A stretch of 5,636 nt of DNA. It comes from Mariprofundaceae bacterium. GTDB lineage: Bacteria > Pseudomonadota > Zetaproteobacteria > Mariprofundales > Mariprofundaceae. A program made the position numbers and the translations under genes. Positions 1 through 5,636 of the stretch are shown piece after piece. A model generated the notes under the pieces. That model was given only the letters and a program-made list of their open reading frames with translations. It did not search any database and was not told the DNA's origin. Numbering within the stretch: the stretch's first letter is position 1; the number at the start of each line of letters is the position of its first letter. Location of the stretch: positions 1-5,636 of the forward strand of contig JAUZQL010000021.1 in assembly GCA_030950975.1 (NCBI GenBank), written 5' to 3'.

Positions 1-1020
1 ATAGACATTGGCAATAAACACGGTCGCGACACCTTGCATCATGGCAGTCCCATCCATGTTGATCGTTGCACCAAAGGGCACAATGAATGATGCCGTGGAG
101 TTATCGACCCCCAAGCGTTTTTGAGTTGCTTGTAAAGTAACTGGAATGGTCGCATTGGAACTGGATGTACTAAATGCAAAAATTTGCGTAGTGCGCATTT
201 TTTTCAAAAATGTCAGCGGATTCACACGCCCCAAGACTTTCAATAGAATCATCAAGGTGCCTGTAACATGCAATAATAAAACAAACACCAACACGCCGAA
301 ATAGCTTAACATCGGAACAATCATGCCGATACCTTGCAATGAAAATGTTTTTGCCATCAATGCAAACACACCAATCGGCGCTAAGTGCATCACCACATTG
401 ACCACTTCCATCATGACTGCATTTAAACGCTCGGCTGCATCCGCAATGGGTTTGCCGACATCACCCACCATCAACACACATACCGCAAATAAAATAGTAA
501 AGAAGATGATTTGTAACATATTGCCTGTGGCATACGCTTCAATGGGATTGCTTGGAATGAGGTCAATCAGGACTTGTGTCAACGGTGGACTCACAGGTGC
601 GCTAAAGGTATTGCTTGCGGCACTGGCAAGTTCAAAGCCTTCACCCGGTCCAAACAATGAAGCCACTGCAATCGCCAAGCTAATAGCCAAAGCTGTCGTT
701 AACATAAACAAAGCAAATGCCTTGCCGCCGACACGCCCTAATTTTTGAATGTCACCAATGCCACACACACCACAAATCAGTGAGAATGTTACCAGTGGTA
801 CAACCAGCATCTTTAATAAGTGAATAAACATCGAGCCGACGACCAGAAATAAACCATTGACCAAATAATCTTGTACCCATGCGATATCGGATGCAAACGT
901 ATTGATCACACTTCCCACCACCAAACCTGCGACCATCCAAATGAGGATTTTAGTGGTCATGTGCATTTTCTTTTTTTGTGGCTTATTTTCTGACTTGTTT
1001 TGTTCTGGATTAGACATCAT
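1..1020 (-). CDS. Dicarboxylate/amino acid:cation symporter (SDF/DAACS family), C-terminus off the left edge
   Basis: This is an inner-membrane secondary transporter that takes up C4-dicarboxylates or acidic amino acids with Na+ or H+. The frame is open from the ATG at 1020 to base 1, giving 340 residues; family members are usually about 400-430, so the last transmembrane segments are outside. A Lys-rich cytoplasmic N-terminus (residues 9-18) precedes TM1 (about 24-42). The TM3 region carries KMLVVPLVTFSLICG (about 70-84). Two family signatures are visible: the re-entrant hairpin HP1 with the serine triplet at 286-288 in FSTSSSNATIPVTL, and the TM7 motif GATINMDGTA with NMDGT at 321-325, whose Asn and Asp are cation ligands in GltPh. 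The substrate-determining TM8 (the Arg/Asp region) is not in the window, so glutamate, aspartate, malate or succinate cannot be distinguished. Two adjacent ATGs (1020 and 1017) are possible starts. A purine-rich AAGAGAG (1023-1029) is 2 nt from the first and 5 nt from the second, so 1017 may be the real start. Confidence 0.93.
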   Translation of the reverse strand, partial: MMSNPEQNKSENKPQKKKMHMTTKILIWMVAGLVVGSVINTFASDIAWVQDYLVNGLFLVVGSMFIHLLKMLVVPLVTFSLICGVCGIGDIQKLGRVGGKAFALFMLTTALAISLAIAVASLFGPGEGFELASAASNTFSAPVSPPLTQVLIDLIPSNPIEAYATGNMLQIIFFTILFAVCVLMVGDVGKPIADAAERLNAVMMEVVNVVMHLAPIGVFALMAKTFSLQGIGMIVPMLSYFGVLVFVLLLHVTGTLMILLKVLGRVNPLTFLKKMRTTQIFAFSTSSSNATIPVTLQATQKRLGVDNSTASFIVPFGATINMDGTAMMQGVATVFIANVY

Positions 1021-1071
1021 GACTCTCTTTTATGGCGTTCATTATTAGCTGATTCATCAATACTATTGAGC

Positions 1072-1101
1072 AAAAAAAGGAGGCTTGATAAGCCCCCCCT
1101 T
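1072..1101 (-). terminator. Rho-independent terminator of ppa
   Basis: Read on the minus strand, just after the ppa stop codon, a G-rich arm (1101-1090) and the arm AAGCCTCCTT (1086-1077) form a hairpin with a 3-nt loop. It contains one G-U wobble and two extra G in the seven-G run. A run of seven T (1078-1072) overlaps and follows it. It separates ppa from the symporter gene downstream, so the two are probably not one operon. Confidence 0.8.
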
Positions 1102-1118
1102 CTTACAATCATTTCAAA

Positions 1119-1646
1119 TTAACCTTGATACCGTTCAACTGATGCCAAGATTTCTTTTTTTGCAGATTCAACCCCTTCCCAACCCACAACTTTTACCCAC
1201 TTGCCTTTTTCTAAATCTTTATAGTGTTCAAAGAAATGTTGGATTTGATCCAATAAAAACTGGGGCATACCATCAATATCCTGAACATCATCATACACAG
1301 GTTTGATTTTAGAAACTGGCACAACCAATACTTTCGCATCAATACCTGCTTCATCTTCCATCAATAAGACCCCAACAGGGCGGCAAGGAATTACACATCC
1401 CACAATCAATGGGAACTTACATGCCACCAAAACATCCACAGGATCGCCATCTTCAGAAAGCGTATTCGGTACAAAACCATAATTACAGGGATAATGCATG
1501 GCAGTGTGCATAAAACGATCGACAAAAAATGCGCCTGATTCTTTATCCAACTCATATTTTACAGGATCTGAATGTTGCGGAACTTCAATCACTACATTAA
1601 TTTCTTCGGGTGGATTTTTACCAACGCCGATTTTATTTAAGTCCAT
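1119..1646 (-). CDS. ppa: Inorganic pyrophosphatase (soluble family I)
   Basis: Cytoplasmic enzyme that hydrolyses pyrophosphate to two phosphates using Mg2+, pulling biosynthetic reactions such as nucleic acid synthesis and aminoacylation forward. The protein is 175 residues, essentially the length of the E. coli enzyme (about 176). Every active-site residue known in E. coli appears here shifted by +1: E21, K30, E32, R44, Y52, Y56, D66, D68, D71, D98, D103, K105, Y142 and K143. The family signature EDGDPVD is at 65-71. The start ATG at 1646 is well supported by an upstream AAGAGGAG. The gene is transcribed divergently from the L,D-transpeptidase-like gene, with a terminator directly after its stop. 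It appears monocistronic, intact and presumably functional. Confidence 0.98.
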   Translation of the reverse strand: MDLNKIGVGKNPPEEINVVIEVPQHSDPVKYELDKESGAFFVDRFMHTAMHYPCNYGFVPNTLSEDGDPVDVLVACKFPLIVGCVIPCRPVGVLLMEDEAGIDAKVLVVPVSKIKPVYDDVQDIDGMPQFLLDQIQHFFEHYKDLEKGKWVKVVGWEGVESAKKEILASVERYQG

Positions 1647-1652
1647 AAATCA

Positions 1653-1660
1653 CTCCTCTT
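1653..1660 (-). promoter_or_regulatory. Ribosome binding site of ppa
   Basis: AAGAGGAG on the minus strand, 6 nt before the ATG at 1646. It is a near-ideal Shine-Dalgarno sequence and fixes the ppa start. It contrasts with the gene across the spacer, which has no properly spaced site. Confidence 0.85.
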
Positions 1661-1683
1661 TATCCTAACAATGCTGATGCGCC

Positions 1684-1711
1684 AGTGTAAGTCAGCACCA
1701 AGCAGGCACAA
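1684..1711 (-). promoter_or_regulatory. Candidate sigma70 promoter of ppa
   Basis: On the minus strand, TTGTGC (1711-1706) and TACACT (1689-1684) are separated by 16 nt. They match the -35 and -10 consensus at three and four of six positions. Transcription would start near 1677, giving a leader of about 31 nt. The match is modest and is offered only because the spacer must hold a promoter for ppa. An inverted repeat, TGCTGA (1672-1677) and TCAGCA (1692-1697), brackets this -10. Confidence 0.3.
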
Positions 1712-1723
1712 GAAAAACAAGTC

Positions 1724-1732
1724 TGTTATGCT
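1724..1732 (+). promoter_or_regulatory. Candidate extended -10 promoter of the L,D-transpeptidase-like gene
   Basis: TG (1724-1725), one base, then TATGCT (1727-1732, four of six to TATAAT) form an extended -10 element. A weak -35-like GGCACA lies at 1705-1710, 16 nt upstream; poor -35 elements are typical of extended -10 promoters. With the normal six-base gap, transcription would start at 1739, the A of the start codon. The transcript would then be leaderless. Confidence 0.4.
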
Positions 1733-1738
1733 TGAGGC

Positions 1739-2203
1739 ATGATTCGTATTTCTATTTCAAAGCAATGTCTATCGCATCGAAATCATGCAGGTGTCTGGCA
1801 TCATTATCCCATATCGACAGCTTCTCAAGGGGTTGGAAATGTACGAAATAGTTGGCAAACACCTTTAGGTAAACACCGTATTTATCAGAAAATTGGCGAA
1901 AATATGCCTATATTTACCATCTTTCGAGGACGAAAAGCACGGGGTGTTTATCAGCAAGGCATTCATGATGCTAAAAAGGATTGGATTTTAAGTCGTATTC
2001 TTTGGCTTGAAGGCACTCAAACAGGTTTCAATCGACGAGGGCAAGTGGATACCCGTTCACGCTATATTTATATTCATGGTACGCATGATGAAGAAGATAT
2101 TGGAAATCCACAGTCTCATGGATGTATTCGTATGAAAAACGATGATGTGATTGAACTTTTTAATCAGGTCAGCGTTGGTGAATCGGTGCTGATTTCTAAC
2201 TGA
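1739..2203 (+). CDS. Short L,D-transpeptidase-like YkuD-domain protein without signal peptide
   Basis: YkuD (ErfK/YbiS-type) enzymes use a catalytic cysteine to cross-link peptidoglycan stem peptides or attach proteins to them. The 154-residue protein is almost all YkuD domain. ISTASQGVG (25-33) and TPLGKHRI (41-48) form the N-terminal part of the fold. IHG (112-114) and SHGCIRM (126-132) form the catalytic signature, with H113, H127, C129 and R131. There is no signal peptide, transmembrane segment or LysM domain, so the route to the periplasm is unclear. From memory, similar short signal-less YkuD proteins occur in many proteobacteria, with the same DWILSRILWL block (81-90). The start at 1739 is chosen by elimination: an in-frame TGA lies at 1733-1735 and the next in-frame Met is residue 56. 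GAGG at 1734-1737 is only 1 nt from the ATG, too close for a normal ribosome binding site. The gene is divergent from ppa and convergent with the carboxylase genes, so it stands alone. The exact substrate is unknown. Confidence 0.9.
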   Translation: MIRISISKQCLSHRNHAGVWHHYPISTASQGVGNVRNSWQTPLGKHRIYQKIGENMPIFTIFRGRKARGVYQQGIHDAKKDWILSRILWLEGTQTGFNRRGQVDTRSRYIYIHGTHDEEDIGNPQSHGCIRMKNDDVIELFNQVSVGESVLISN

Positions 2204-2270
2204 TGTTACGCATACCATCATTCACATCATCTTTTCATCGGAAATATCGAAGAACATTTATATTATTCTA

Positions 2271-2331
2271 GAAGTGCGGCTTTAGCCGCCGAGCAGAATA
2301 AAGTATCAGGGCATGGCTAAAGCCACACTTC
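2271..2331. repeat. REP-like inverted doublet (REPIN/BIME-type element)
   Basis: Two 17-nt arms, 2271-2287 and 2315-2331, are inverted copies with 16 of 17 positions pairing, separated by 27 nt. Each arm also forms its own small hairpin: GCGGC/GCCGC with loop TTTA in the left copy (2276-2289) and TGGC/GCCA with loop TAAA in the right copy (2314-2325). Both copies have GAAG just outside the hairpin. A tetranucleotide next to a short palindrome, arranged as an inverted pair in an intergenic spacer, is the architecture of REP sequences mobilised by RAYT (TnpA_REP) transposases. It lies between the convergent ends of the YkuD gene and pycB. There is no T-run on the plus-strand side, so it is not an obvious intrinsic terminator. 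Copy number elsewhere in the genome cannot be seen. Confidence 0.65.
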
Positions 2332-2339
2332 CAAAGCAT

Positions 2340-2368
2340 AAAAAAAAGGAAGCCCAAAGACTTCCTTT
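2340..2368 (-). terminator. Rho-independent terminator of the pyruvate carboxylase genes
   Basis: On the minus strand, AAAGGAAG (2368-2361) and CTTCCTTT (2352-2345) pair perfectly over 8 bp around an 8-nt loop. A run of eight T (2347-2340) overlaps the end of the stem. It lies 42 nt past the pycB stop and ends the two-gene unit. The plus-strand reading has only a weak T-rich tail, so it would terminate the YkuD transcript poorly. Confidence 0.88.
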
Positions 2369-2409
2369 CATTATAAGTGAGCAATCATTTAAACCTTCAC
2401 CGATAAAGT

Positions 2410-4257
2410 TTATTCAACTTCAACCAAACATTCATCAGGATTCACATTATCCCCTTCTTCCACATAAACCGCTTTGACAATGCCTGAAACAGGTGCATGA
2501 ACAGGGTTTTCCATTTTCATGGCTTCGACTGTTACAATCGTATCACCTGCTTCCACAGCATCACCTACGGATACATTGATTGCCACAATACGTCCGGGCA
2601 TCGGTGATGTCACATCGCTATCTTTGGTGGCTTTAGGGCGTTTAGAACCTTTAGAAGCACGTTTAGCATCAATACTACCACCTAATGTCGGTACAACTTC
2701 TGTTAATGTTTCAACAAACACTTCTTCCAAGACCTGATCCACTTTGACATAAAAAGGACGAATATCTTCGCTTTTATGCCCTGAACCATCAATTTGAATA
2801 TGATATTCTTCACCATGAATGGTGATATTAAATTCAGTCGGTGCTAAACCTTGGGGGGCAACTTGCCCTTCGATGACAGGTGCAGTCATTTCCAAAGGTT
2901 CTGGTTTAAATTGACCGCTTGCACGTTCTTCAAAAAATTCTAAGGCTACTGCTGGGAACATCGCATACGATAAAACATCTTCGACCGATTTGGCTTTATC
3001 ACTCACTTCACGTGTTAATGAATCCATTTCATGGGCAATTAAATCTGCAGGTCGAACGCTAATCGCTTCTTCATCACCCAATGCCAAAGTCTGCACATCT
3101 TCATTGATATGCCCCAAAGTTTTACCATACATACCTTTCAGATAGTCCTTGGTTTCTGTGGTGATGACTTTATATTTTTTACCAGATACCACATTAAGAA
3201 CCGCTTGCGTACCCACAATTTGACTGGTCGGTGTCACCAATGATGGATAACCAAAATCCTTACGTACACGAGGAATTTCAGCCAAGACATCATCCATTTT
3301 ATCCAATGCGCCTTGTTCTTTCAACTGGTTTGCCAAGTTAGAAATCATGCCACCCGGAATTTGATTGATAAACACTCGGGTATCCACACCTGTCACATCC
3401 GATTCAAAACGTGCATATTTTTTGCGGACATCTTTGAAATAAGCTGCCACATCTTGCAAGGCTTCAAGATTCAAACCTGTATCAAATTTTGTGCCTGCTA
3501 AGGCTGCGACCATCGATTCGGTTGCAGGATGAGACGTGCCACCTGACAAGGGTGAAATAGCGGTATCAATAATATCACAACCTGCATGAACGGCTTCCCA
3601 TTGCACCATTTCAGCAACACCTGATGTTGAATGGCAATGCAAATGAAGTGGGATGGATACCGCTTGTTTTAAAGCAGCCATCAATTCACGTGTCGCTGAT
3701 GGCGTTAATAAACCTGCCATATCCTTAATCGCTAAGGTATCACAACCCAAATCTTCAAAGCCTTTTGCCAGTTCCACAAAATATTCCAAGGTATGCACTG
3801 GGCTGGTGGTATAACAAATCGTCCCTTCGGCTTGTTTGCCATTGGCTTTGACCTGAGCAATCGCCACACGCACATTGCGTAAATCATTCATCGCATCAAA
3901 GGTACGAAAAACATCCACACCATTGGCAACCGATAAATCAACAAACTTTTTCACCACATCATCAGCATAATGACGGTAACCCAAAAGATTTTGACCACGC
4001 AATAACATTTGCAAAGGCGTGTTTGGCATCGCTTGCTTTAATTCACGCAAACGAATCCAAGGATCTTCTTTCAAATAACGCAAACATGTATCAAAAGTAG
4101 CCCCACCCCATGCTTCAATGGACCAATAACCAATCGCATCCATTTTTTCACAAATCGGCAACATATCATCCAATCGCATGCGTGTTGCTAACAATGATTG
4201 GTGTCCATCACGCAAACAAAGTTCTGTAATGGCAATTTTTTTTGTTATATCAGTCAT
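2410..4257 (-). CDS. pycB: Pyruvate carboxylase subunit B (carboxyltransferase plus biotin carrier; OadA-like)
   Basis: This subunit transfers CO2 from carboxybiotin to pyruvate, making oxaloacetate in the cytoplasm. The 615 residues are a full-length member of the OadA/PycB family. An HMGL-like TIM-barrel carboxyltransferase (about 8-275) is followed by the conserved carboxylase domain (about 290-490) and a C-terminal biotinyl domain (about 548-615). Metal-site residues are visible as D17 in LRDGHQS, K178 in AIKDMAG (the carbamylated Lys) and H207/H209 in HLHCHS. The biotinylated lysine is K581 in EAMKMENP. The linker before the biotinyl domain (about 530-547) is Lys/Arg-rich rather than the common Ala/Pro-rich type. 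The start at 4257 is supported by AAAAGGA upstream. Automatic pipelines often name this family Na+-pumping oxaloacetate decarboxylase alpha (oadA). The adjacent biotin carboxylase gene, and the absence of oadB or oadG next to it, favour a carboxylase. Genes further right are unseen, so the decarboxylase reading is not fully excluded. Confidence 0.93.
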   Translation of the reverse strand: MTDITKKIAITELCLRDGHQSLLATRMRLDDMLPICEKMDAIGYWSIEAWGGATFDTCLRYLKEDPWIRLRELKQAMPNTPLQMLLRGQNLLGYRHYADDVVKKFVDLSVANGVDVFRTFDAMNDLRNVRVAIAQVKANGKQAEGTICYTTSPVHTLEYFVELAKGFEDLGCDTLAIKDMAGLLTPSATRELMAALKQAVSIPLHLHCHSTSGVAEMVQWEAVHAGCDIIDTAISPLSGGTSHPATESMVAALAGTKFDTGLNLEALQDVAAYFKDVRKKYARFESDVTGVDTRVFINQIPGGMISNLANQLKEQGALDKMDDVLAEIPRVRKDFGYPSLVTPTSQIVGTQAVLNVVSGKKYKVITTETKDYLKGMYGKTLGHINEDVQTLALGDEEAISVRPADLIAHEMDSLTREVSDKAKSVEDVLSYAMFPAVALEFFEERASGQFKPEPLEMTAPVIEGQVAPQGLAPTEFNITIHGEEYHIQIDGSGHKSEDIRPFYVKVDQVLEEVFVETLTEVVPTLGGSIDAKRASKGSKRPKATKDSDVTSPMPGRIVAINVSVGDAVEAGDTIVTVEAMKMENPVHAPVSGIVKAVYVEEGDNVNPDECLVEVE

Positions 4258-4263
4258 GATGTA

Positions 4264-4270
4264 TCCTTTT
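4264..4270 (-). promoter_or_regulatory. Ribosome binding site of pycB
   Basis: AAAAGGA on the minus strand, 6 nt before the ATG at 4257. It supports that start and shows that pycB is translated from its own site rather than by coupling to pycA. Confidence 0.7.
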
Positions 4271-4283
4271 AAAACCTAAGTTG

Positions 4284-4301
4284 TGATGCGCATCAGCGCT
4301 G
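4284..4301. repeat. Two overlapping palindromes in the pycA-pycB spacer
   Basis: TGATGCGCATCA (4284-4295) is a perfect 12-bp palindrome. It overlaps by two bases the perfect 8-bp palindrome CAGCGCTG (4294-4301). Together they fill the middle of the 62-nt spacer between the two carboxylase genes. They have no loop and no T-run, so a DNA-binding site is more natural than a terminator, but no known operator is recognised. Confidence 0.4.
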
Positions 4302-4319
4302 TTATAAGAGAAGATGATG

Positions 4320-5636
4320 TTACAGGTTTTGATGTACAGCAATCGCAACCGCTACGGCTAGAGCAATATCACCCCGTCGTTCAATCGATTTATATTGAAG
4401 AAGTTCTGGATGTTGATCCAAAAACCCTGTGTTAAAGTCACCCTTCAAAAACATTTTAGATGCAGCAATATGACGGTACAAAGGCAATGTCGTTTTCACA
4501 CCACGAATATCATATTCTTTCAAAGCACGCTGGCAACGCATCACGGTGTGTTCCCAATGGGGTGCCCAAACCGTTAATTTAGCGCACATCGAATCATAAT
4601 AACTTGGAATCACATAACCAGGGTACACACAACCATCGACACGCACACCCGGACCACCTGCTGAGTGATAACGGGTGATACGCCCCGGTGTTGGGAAAAA
4701 TCCGTTTTGTGGATCTTCTGCATTGATACGAAATTCCACCGCATGACCATGTAAAGAAATGTCTTCTTGTTGAAATGGAAGAGGGTTGCCTGCTGCAATA
4801 TTGATTTGTTCCACCACAATATCCACACCCGTTACAGCTTCTGTAATCGTATGTTCCACTTGCAACCGTGTGTTCATTTCCATGAAATAAAAATCATGGT
4901 TTTTATCGACTAAAAACTCAACCGTTCCTGCATTCACATAACCCACTGCCAAGGCAGCTTTCACAGCGGTTGCACCCATGCGTTGACGTAAATCATCATC
5001 GATAAAATTCGAGGGAGCAATTTCAATCAATTTTTGGTTACGACGTTGAATCGAACAATCACGCTCATATAAATGGACACAATGACCATGTGAATCTGCC
5101 AAAATCTGGAACTCAATATGACGTGGCTCAACAATGCACTTTTCCATAAATAGTTCGCCATTGCCAAAGGCTGCTATTGCTTCACGGGTTGTTAAATCAT
5201 AATTTTCAAGAACTTCGGCATCTGAATCACAACGGCGAATACCACGTCCACCACCTCCTGCCGCAGCTTTTAACATCACAGGATAACCCATCGATTGTGC
5301 CGTCTCTAAAGCTTCTTCAGGGCTTACTAACGATGCTTCTGTACCAGGAATACATGGAACATTGGCCGCCAACATCGCAGTCCGTGCATTGGTTTTGCTG
5401 CCCATATTCTCAATGGCATCGGGAGACGGTCCAATATAAATGATGCCCGCATCTAAAATAGCTTGTGCAAATTCTGAATTTTCAGATAAAAAACCATACC
5501 CTGGATGAATCGCATCACATTCTGTTTTGATGGCAATATCAACAATACGATGAATATTTAAATAACTTTTAACAGGATCAGGACCAATGAGAATGGCTTG
5601 ATCTGCTTTTTTTACATGCAATGCGTGGCTATCAGG
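4320..5636 (-). CDS. pycA: Pyruvate carboxylase subunit A (biotin carboxylase, AccC-like), N-terminus off the right edge
   Basis: ATP-dependent carboxylation of the biotin carried by the partner subunit, using bicarbonate. The frame is open from the stop at 4320-4322 to the right edge, giving 438 residues; roughly the first 40 of a usual 450-480 are missing. With the first visible codon as residue 1, landmarks are GYGFLSEN (46-53), the ATP-binding glycine-rich loop KAAAGGGGRGIR (K123-R134), the metal-binding E240 and E253, and MNTRLQVEH (254-262). R303 in EFRINAEDP corresponds to E. coli AccC R338. The catalytic core therefore looks intact. A TTG at 5621 could be mistaken for a start, but the upstream codons read PDSHA and continue the normal family sequence (compare DALHV in AccC), so the gene really runs past the edge. 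It could also be labelled accC. The neighbouring OadA/PycB-type gene, rather than accB, points to pyruvate carboxylase over acetyl-CoA carboxylase. Confidence 0.94.
   Translation of the reverse strand, partial: PDSHALHVKKADQAILIGPDPVKSYLNIHRIVDIAIKTECDAIHPGYGFLSENSEFAQAILDAGIIYIGPSPDAIENMGSKTNARTAMLAANVPCIPGTEASLVSPEEALETAQSMGYPVMLKAAAGGGGRGIRRCDSDAEVLENYDLTTREAIAAFGNGELFMEKCIVEPRHIEFQILADSHGHCVHLYERDCSIQRRNQKLIEIAPSNFIDDDLRQRMGATAVKAALAVGYVNAGTVEFLVDKNHDFYFMEMNTRLQVEHTITEAVTGVDIVVEQINIAAGNPLPFQQEDISLHGHAVEFRINAEDPQNGFFPTPGRITRYHSAGGPGVRVDGCVYPGYVIPSYYDSMCAKLTVWAPHWEHTVMRCQRALKEYDIRGVKTTLPLYRHIAASKMFLKGDFNTGFLDQHPELLQYKSIERRGDIALAVAVAIAVHQNL

Noticed and set aside
323..748. Plus-strand open frame of 141 codons
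   Set aside because: It lies antisense within the symporter gene, whose minus-strand translation shows HP1 and NMDGT motifs. The plus-strand product has a low-complexity, unrecognisable composition.
752..940. Minus-strand 62-codon frame
   Set aside because: Out-of-frame shadow of the symporter N-terminal half, which reads through without interruption in another frame.
1085..1306. Plus-strand 73-codon frame
   Set aside because: Antisense to the ppa C-terminal half and overlapping its terminator, with no ribosome binding site or recognisable motif.
2271..2331. Reading the inverted repeat as the intrinsic terminator of the YkuD gene
   Set aside because: The 27-nt loop is long and the plus-strand 3' side is followed by an A-rich tract, not a T-run. 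The REP-doublet reading explains the internal hairpins better.
2519..2737. Plus-strand 72-codon frame
   Set aside because: Antisense to the PycB biotinyl domain and linker. The Thr/Ser/Ala-rich product is a typical shadow of a conserved coding region.
3313..3501. Plus-strand 62-codon frame
   Set aside because: Antisense to the central part of pycB, with no independent support.
4395..4828. Short frames at 4395-4577 (plus) and 4610-4828 (minus)
   Set aside because: Both are shadows inside pycA, whose own frame carries intact biotin carboxylase motifs across this stretch.
5177..5443. Plus-strand 88-codon frame
   Set aside because: Antisense to the ATP-binding region of pycA. The product has no motif and no start context.
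5619..5621. TTG as the start codon of pycA
   Set aside because: The frame stays open to the right edge, and the upstream residues PDSHA continue the conserved biotin carboxylase sequence, so this is an internal leucine.

Overview
The window looks like ordinary chromosomal DNA from a Gram-negative bacterium of the Pseudomonadota. The soluble family I pyrophosphatase is closest in residue pattern to the E. coli enzyme. The split pyruvate carboxylase and the short signal-less YkuD protein are also types I associate with gamma- and related proteobacteria. The DNA is moderately AT-rich, judged by eye. I cannot place it to genus: a gammaproteobacterium or a zetaproteobacterium would both fit. There is no phage, insertion sequence, CRISPR array, tRNA or rRNA.

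Layout, left to right. The minus strand at 1-1020 encodes the first 340 residues of a dicarboxylate/amino acid:cation symporter whose C-terminus lies off the left edge. A terminator at about 1072-1101 separates it from ppa (1119-1646, minus), a complete inorganic pyrophosphatase. A 92-nt divergent spacer (1647-1738) follows. Then comes a 154-residue L,D-transpeptidase-like YkuD protein on the plus strand (1739-2203), whose start coincides with a predicted transcription start. The convergent 206-nt spacer (2204-2409) holds an inverted pair of REP-like hairpins (2271-2331) and a strong terminator for the genes to its right; I see nothing in 2204-2270. The right half is a two-gene minus-strand unit. 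The biotin carboxylase subunit (4320 to beyond the right edge) comes first and the carboxyltransferase/biotin-carrier subunit (2410-4257) second, separated by 62 nt.

The two right-hand genes together supply all three domains of a biotin-dependent carboxylase. This is best read as a two-subunit pyruvate carboxylase making oxaloacetate from pyruvate, bicarbonate and ATP. The pyrophosphatase hydrolyses pyrophosphate from biosynthetic reactions, and the symporter probably imports C4-dicarboxylates or acidic amino acids. Carbon metabolism is a loose common theme, but terminators and divergent orientation show that these are separate transcription units.

I did not find a new multi-gene system. The most interesting items are the REP doublet, whose only arm difference is compensated inside each small hairpin, and the possible leaderless expression of the signal-less L,D-transpeptidase-like gene.
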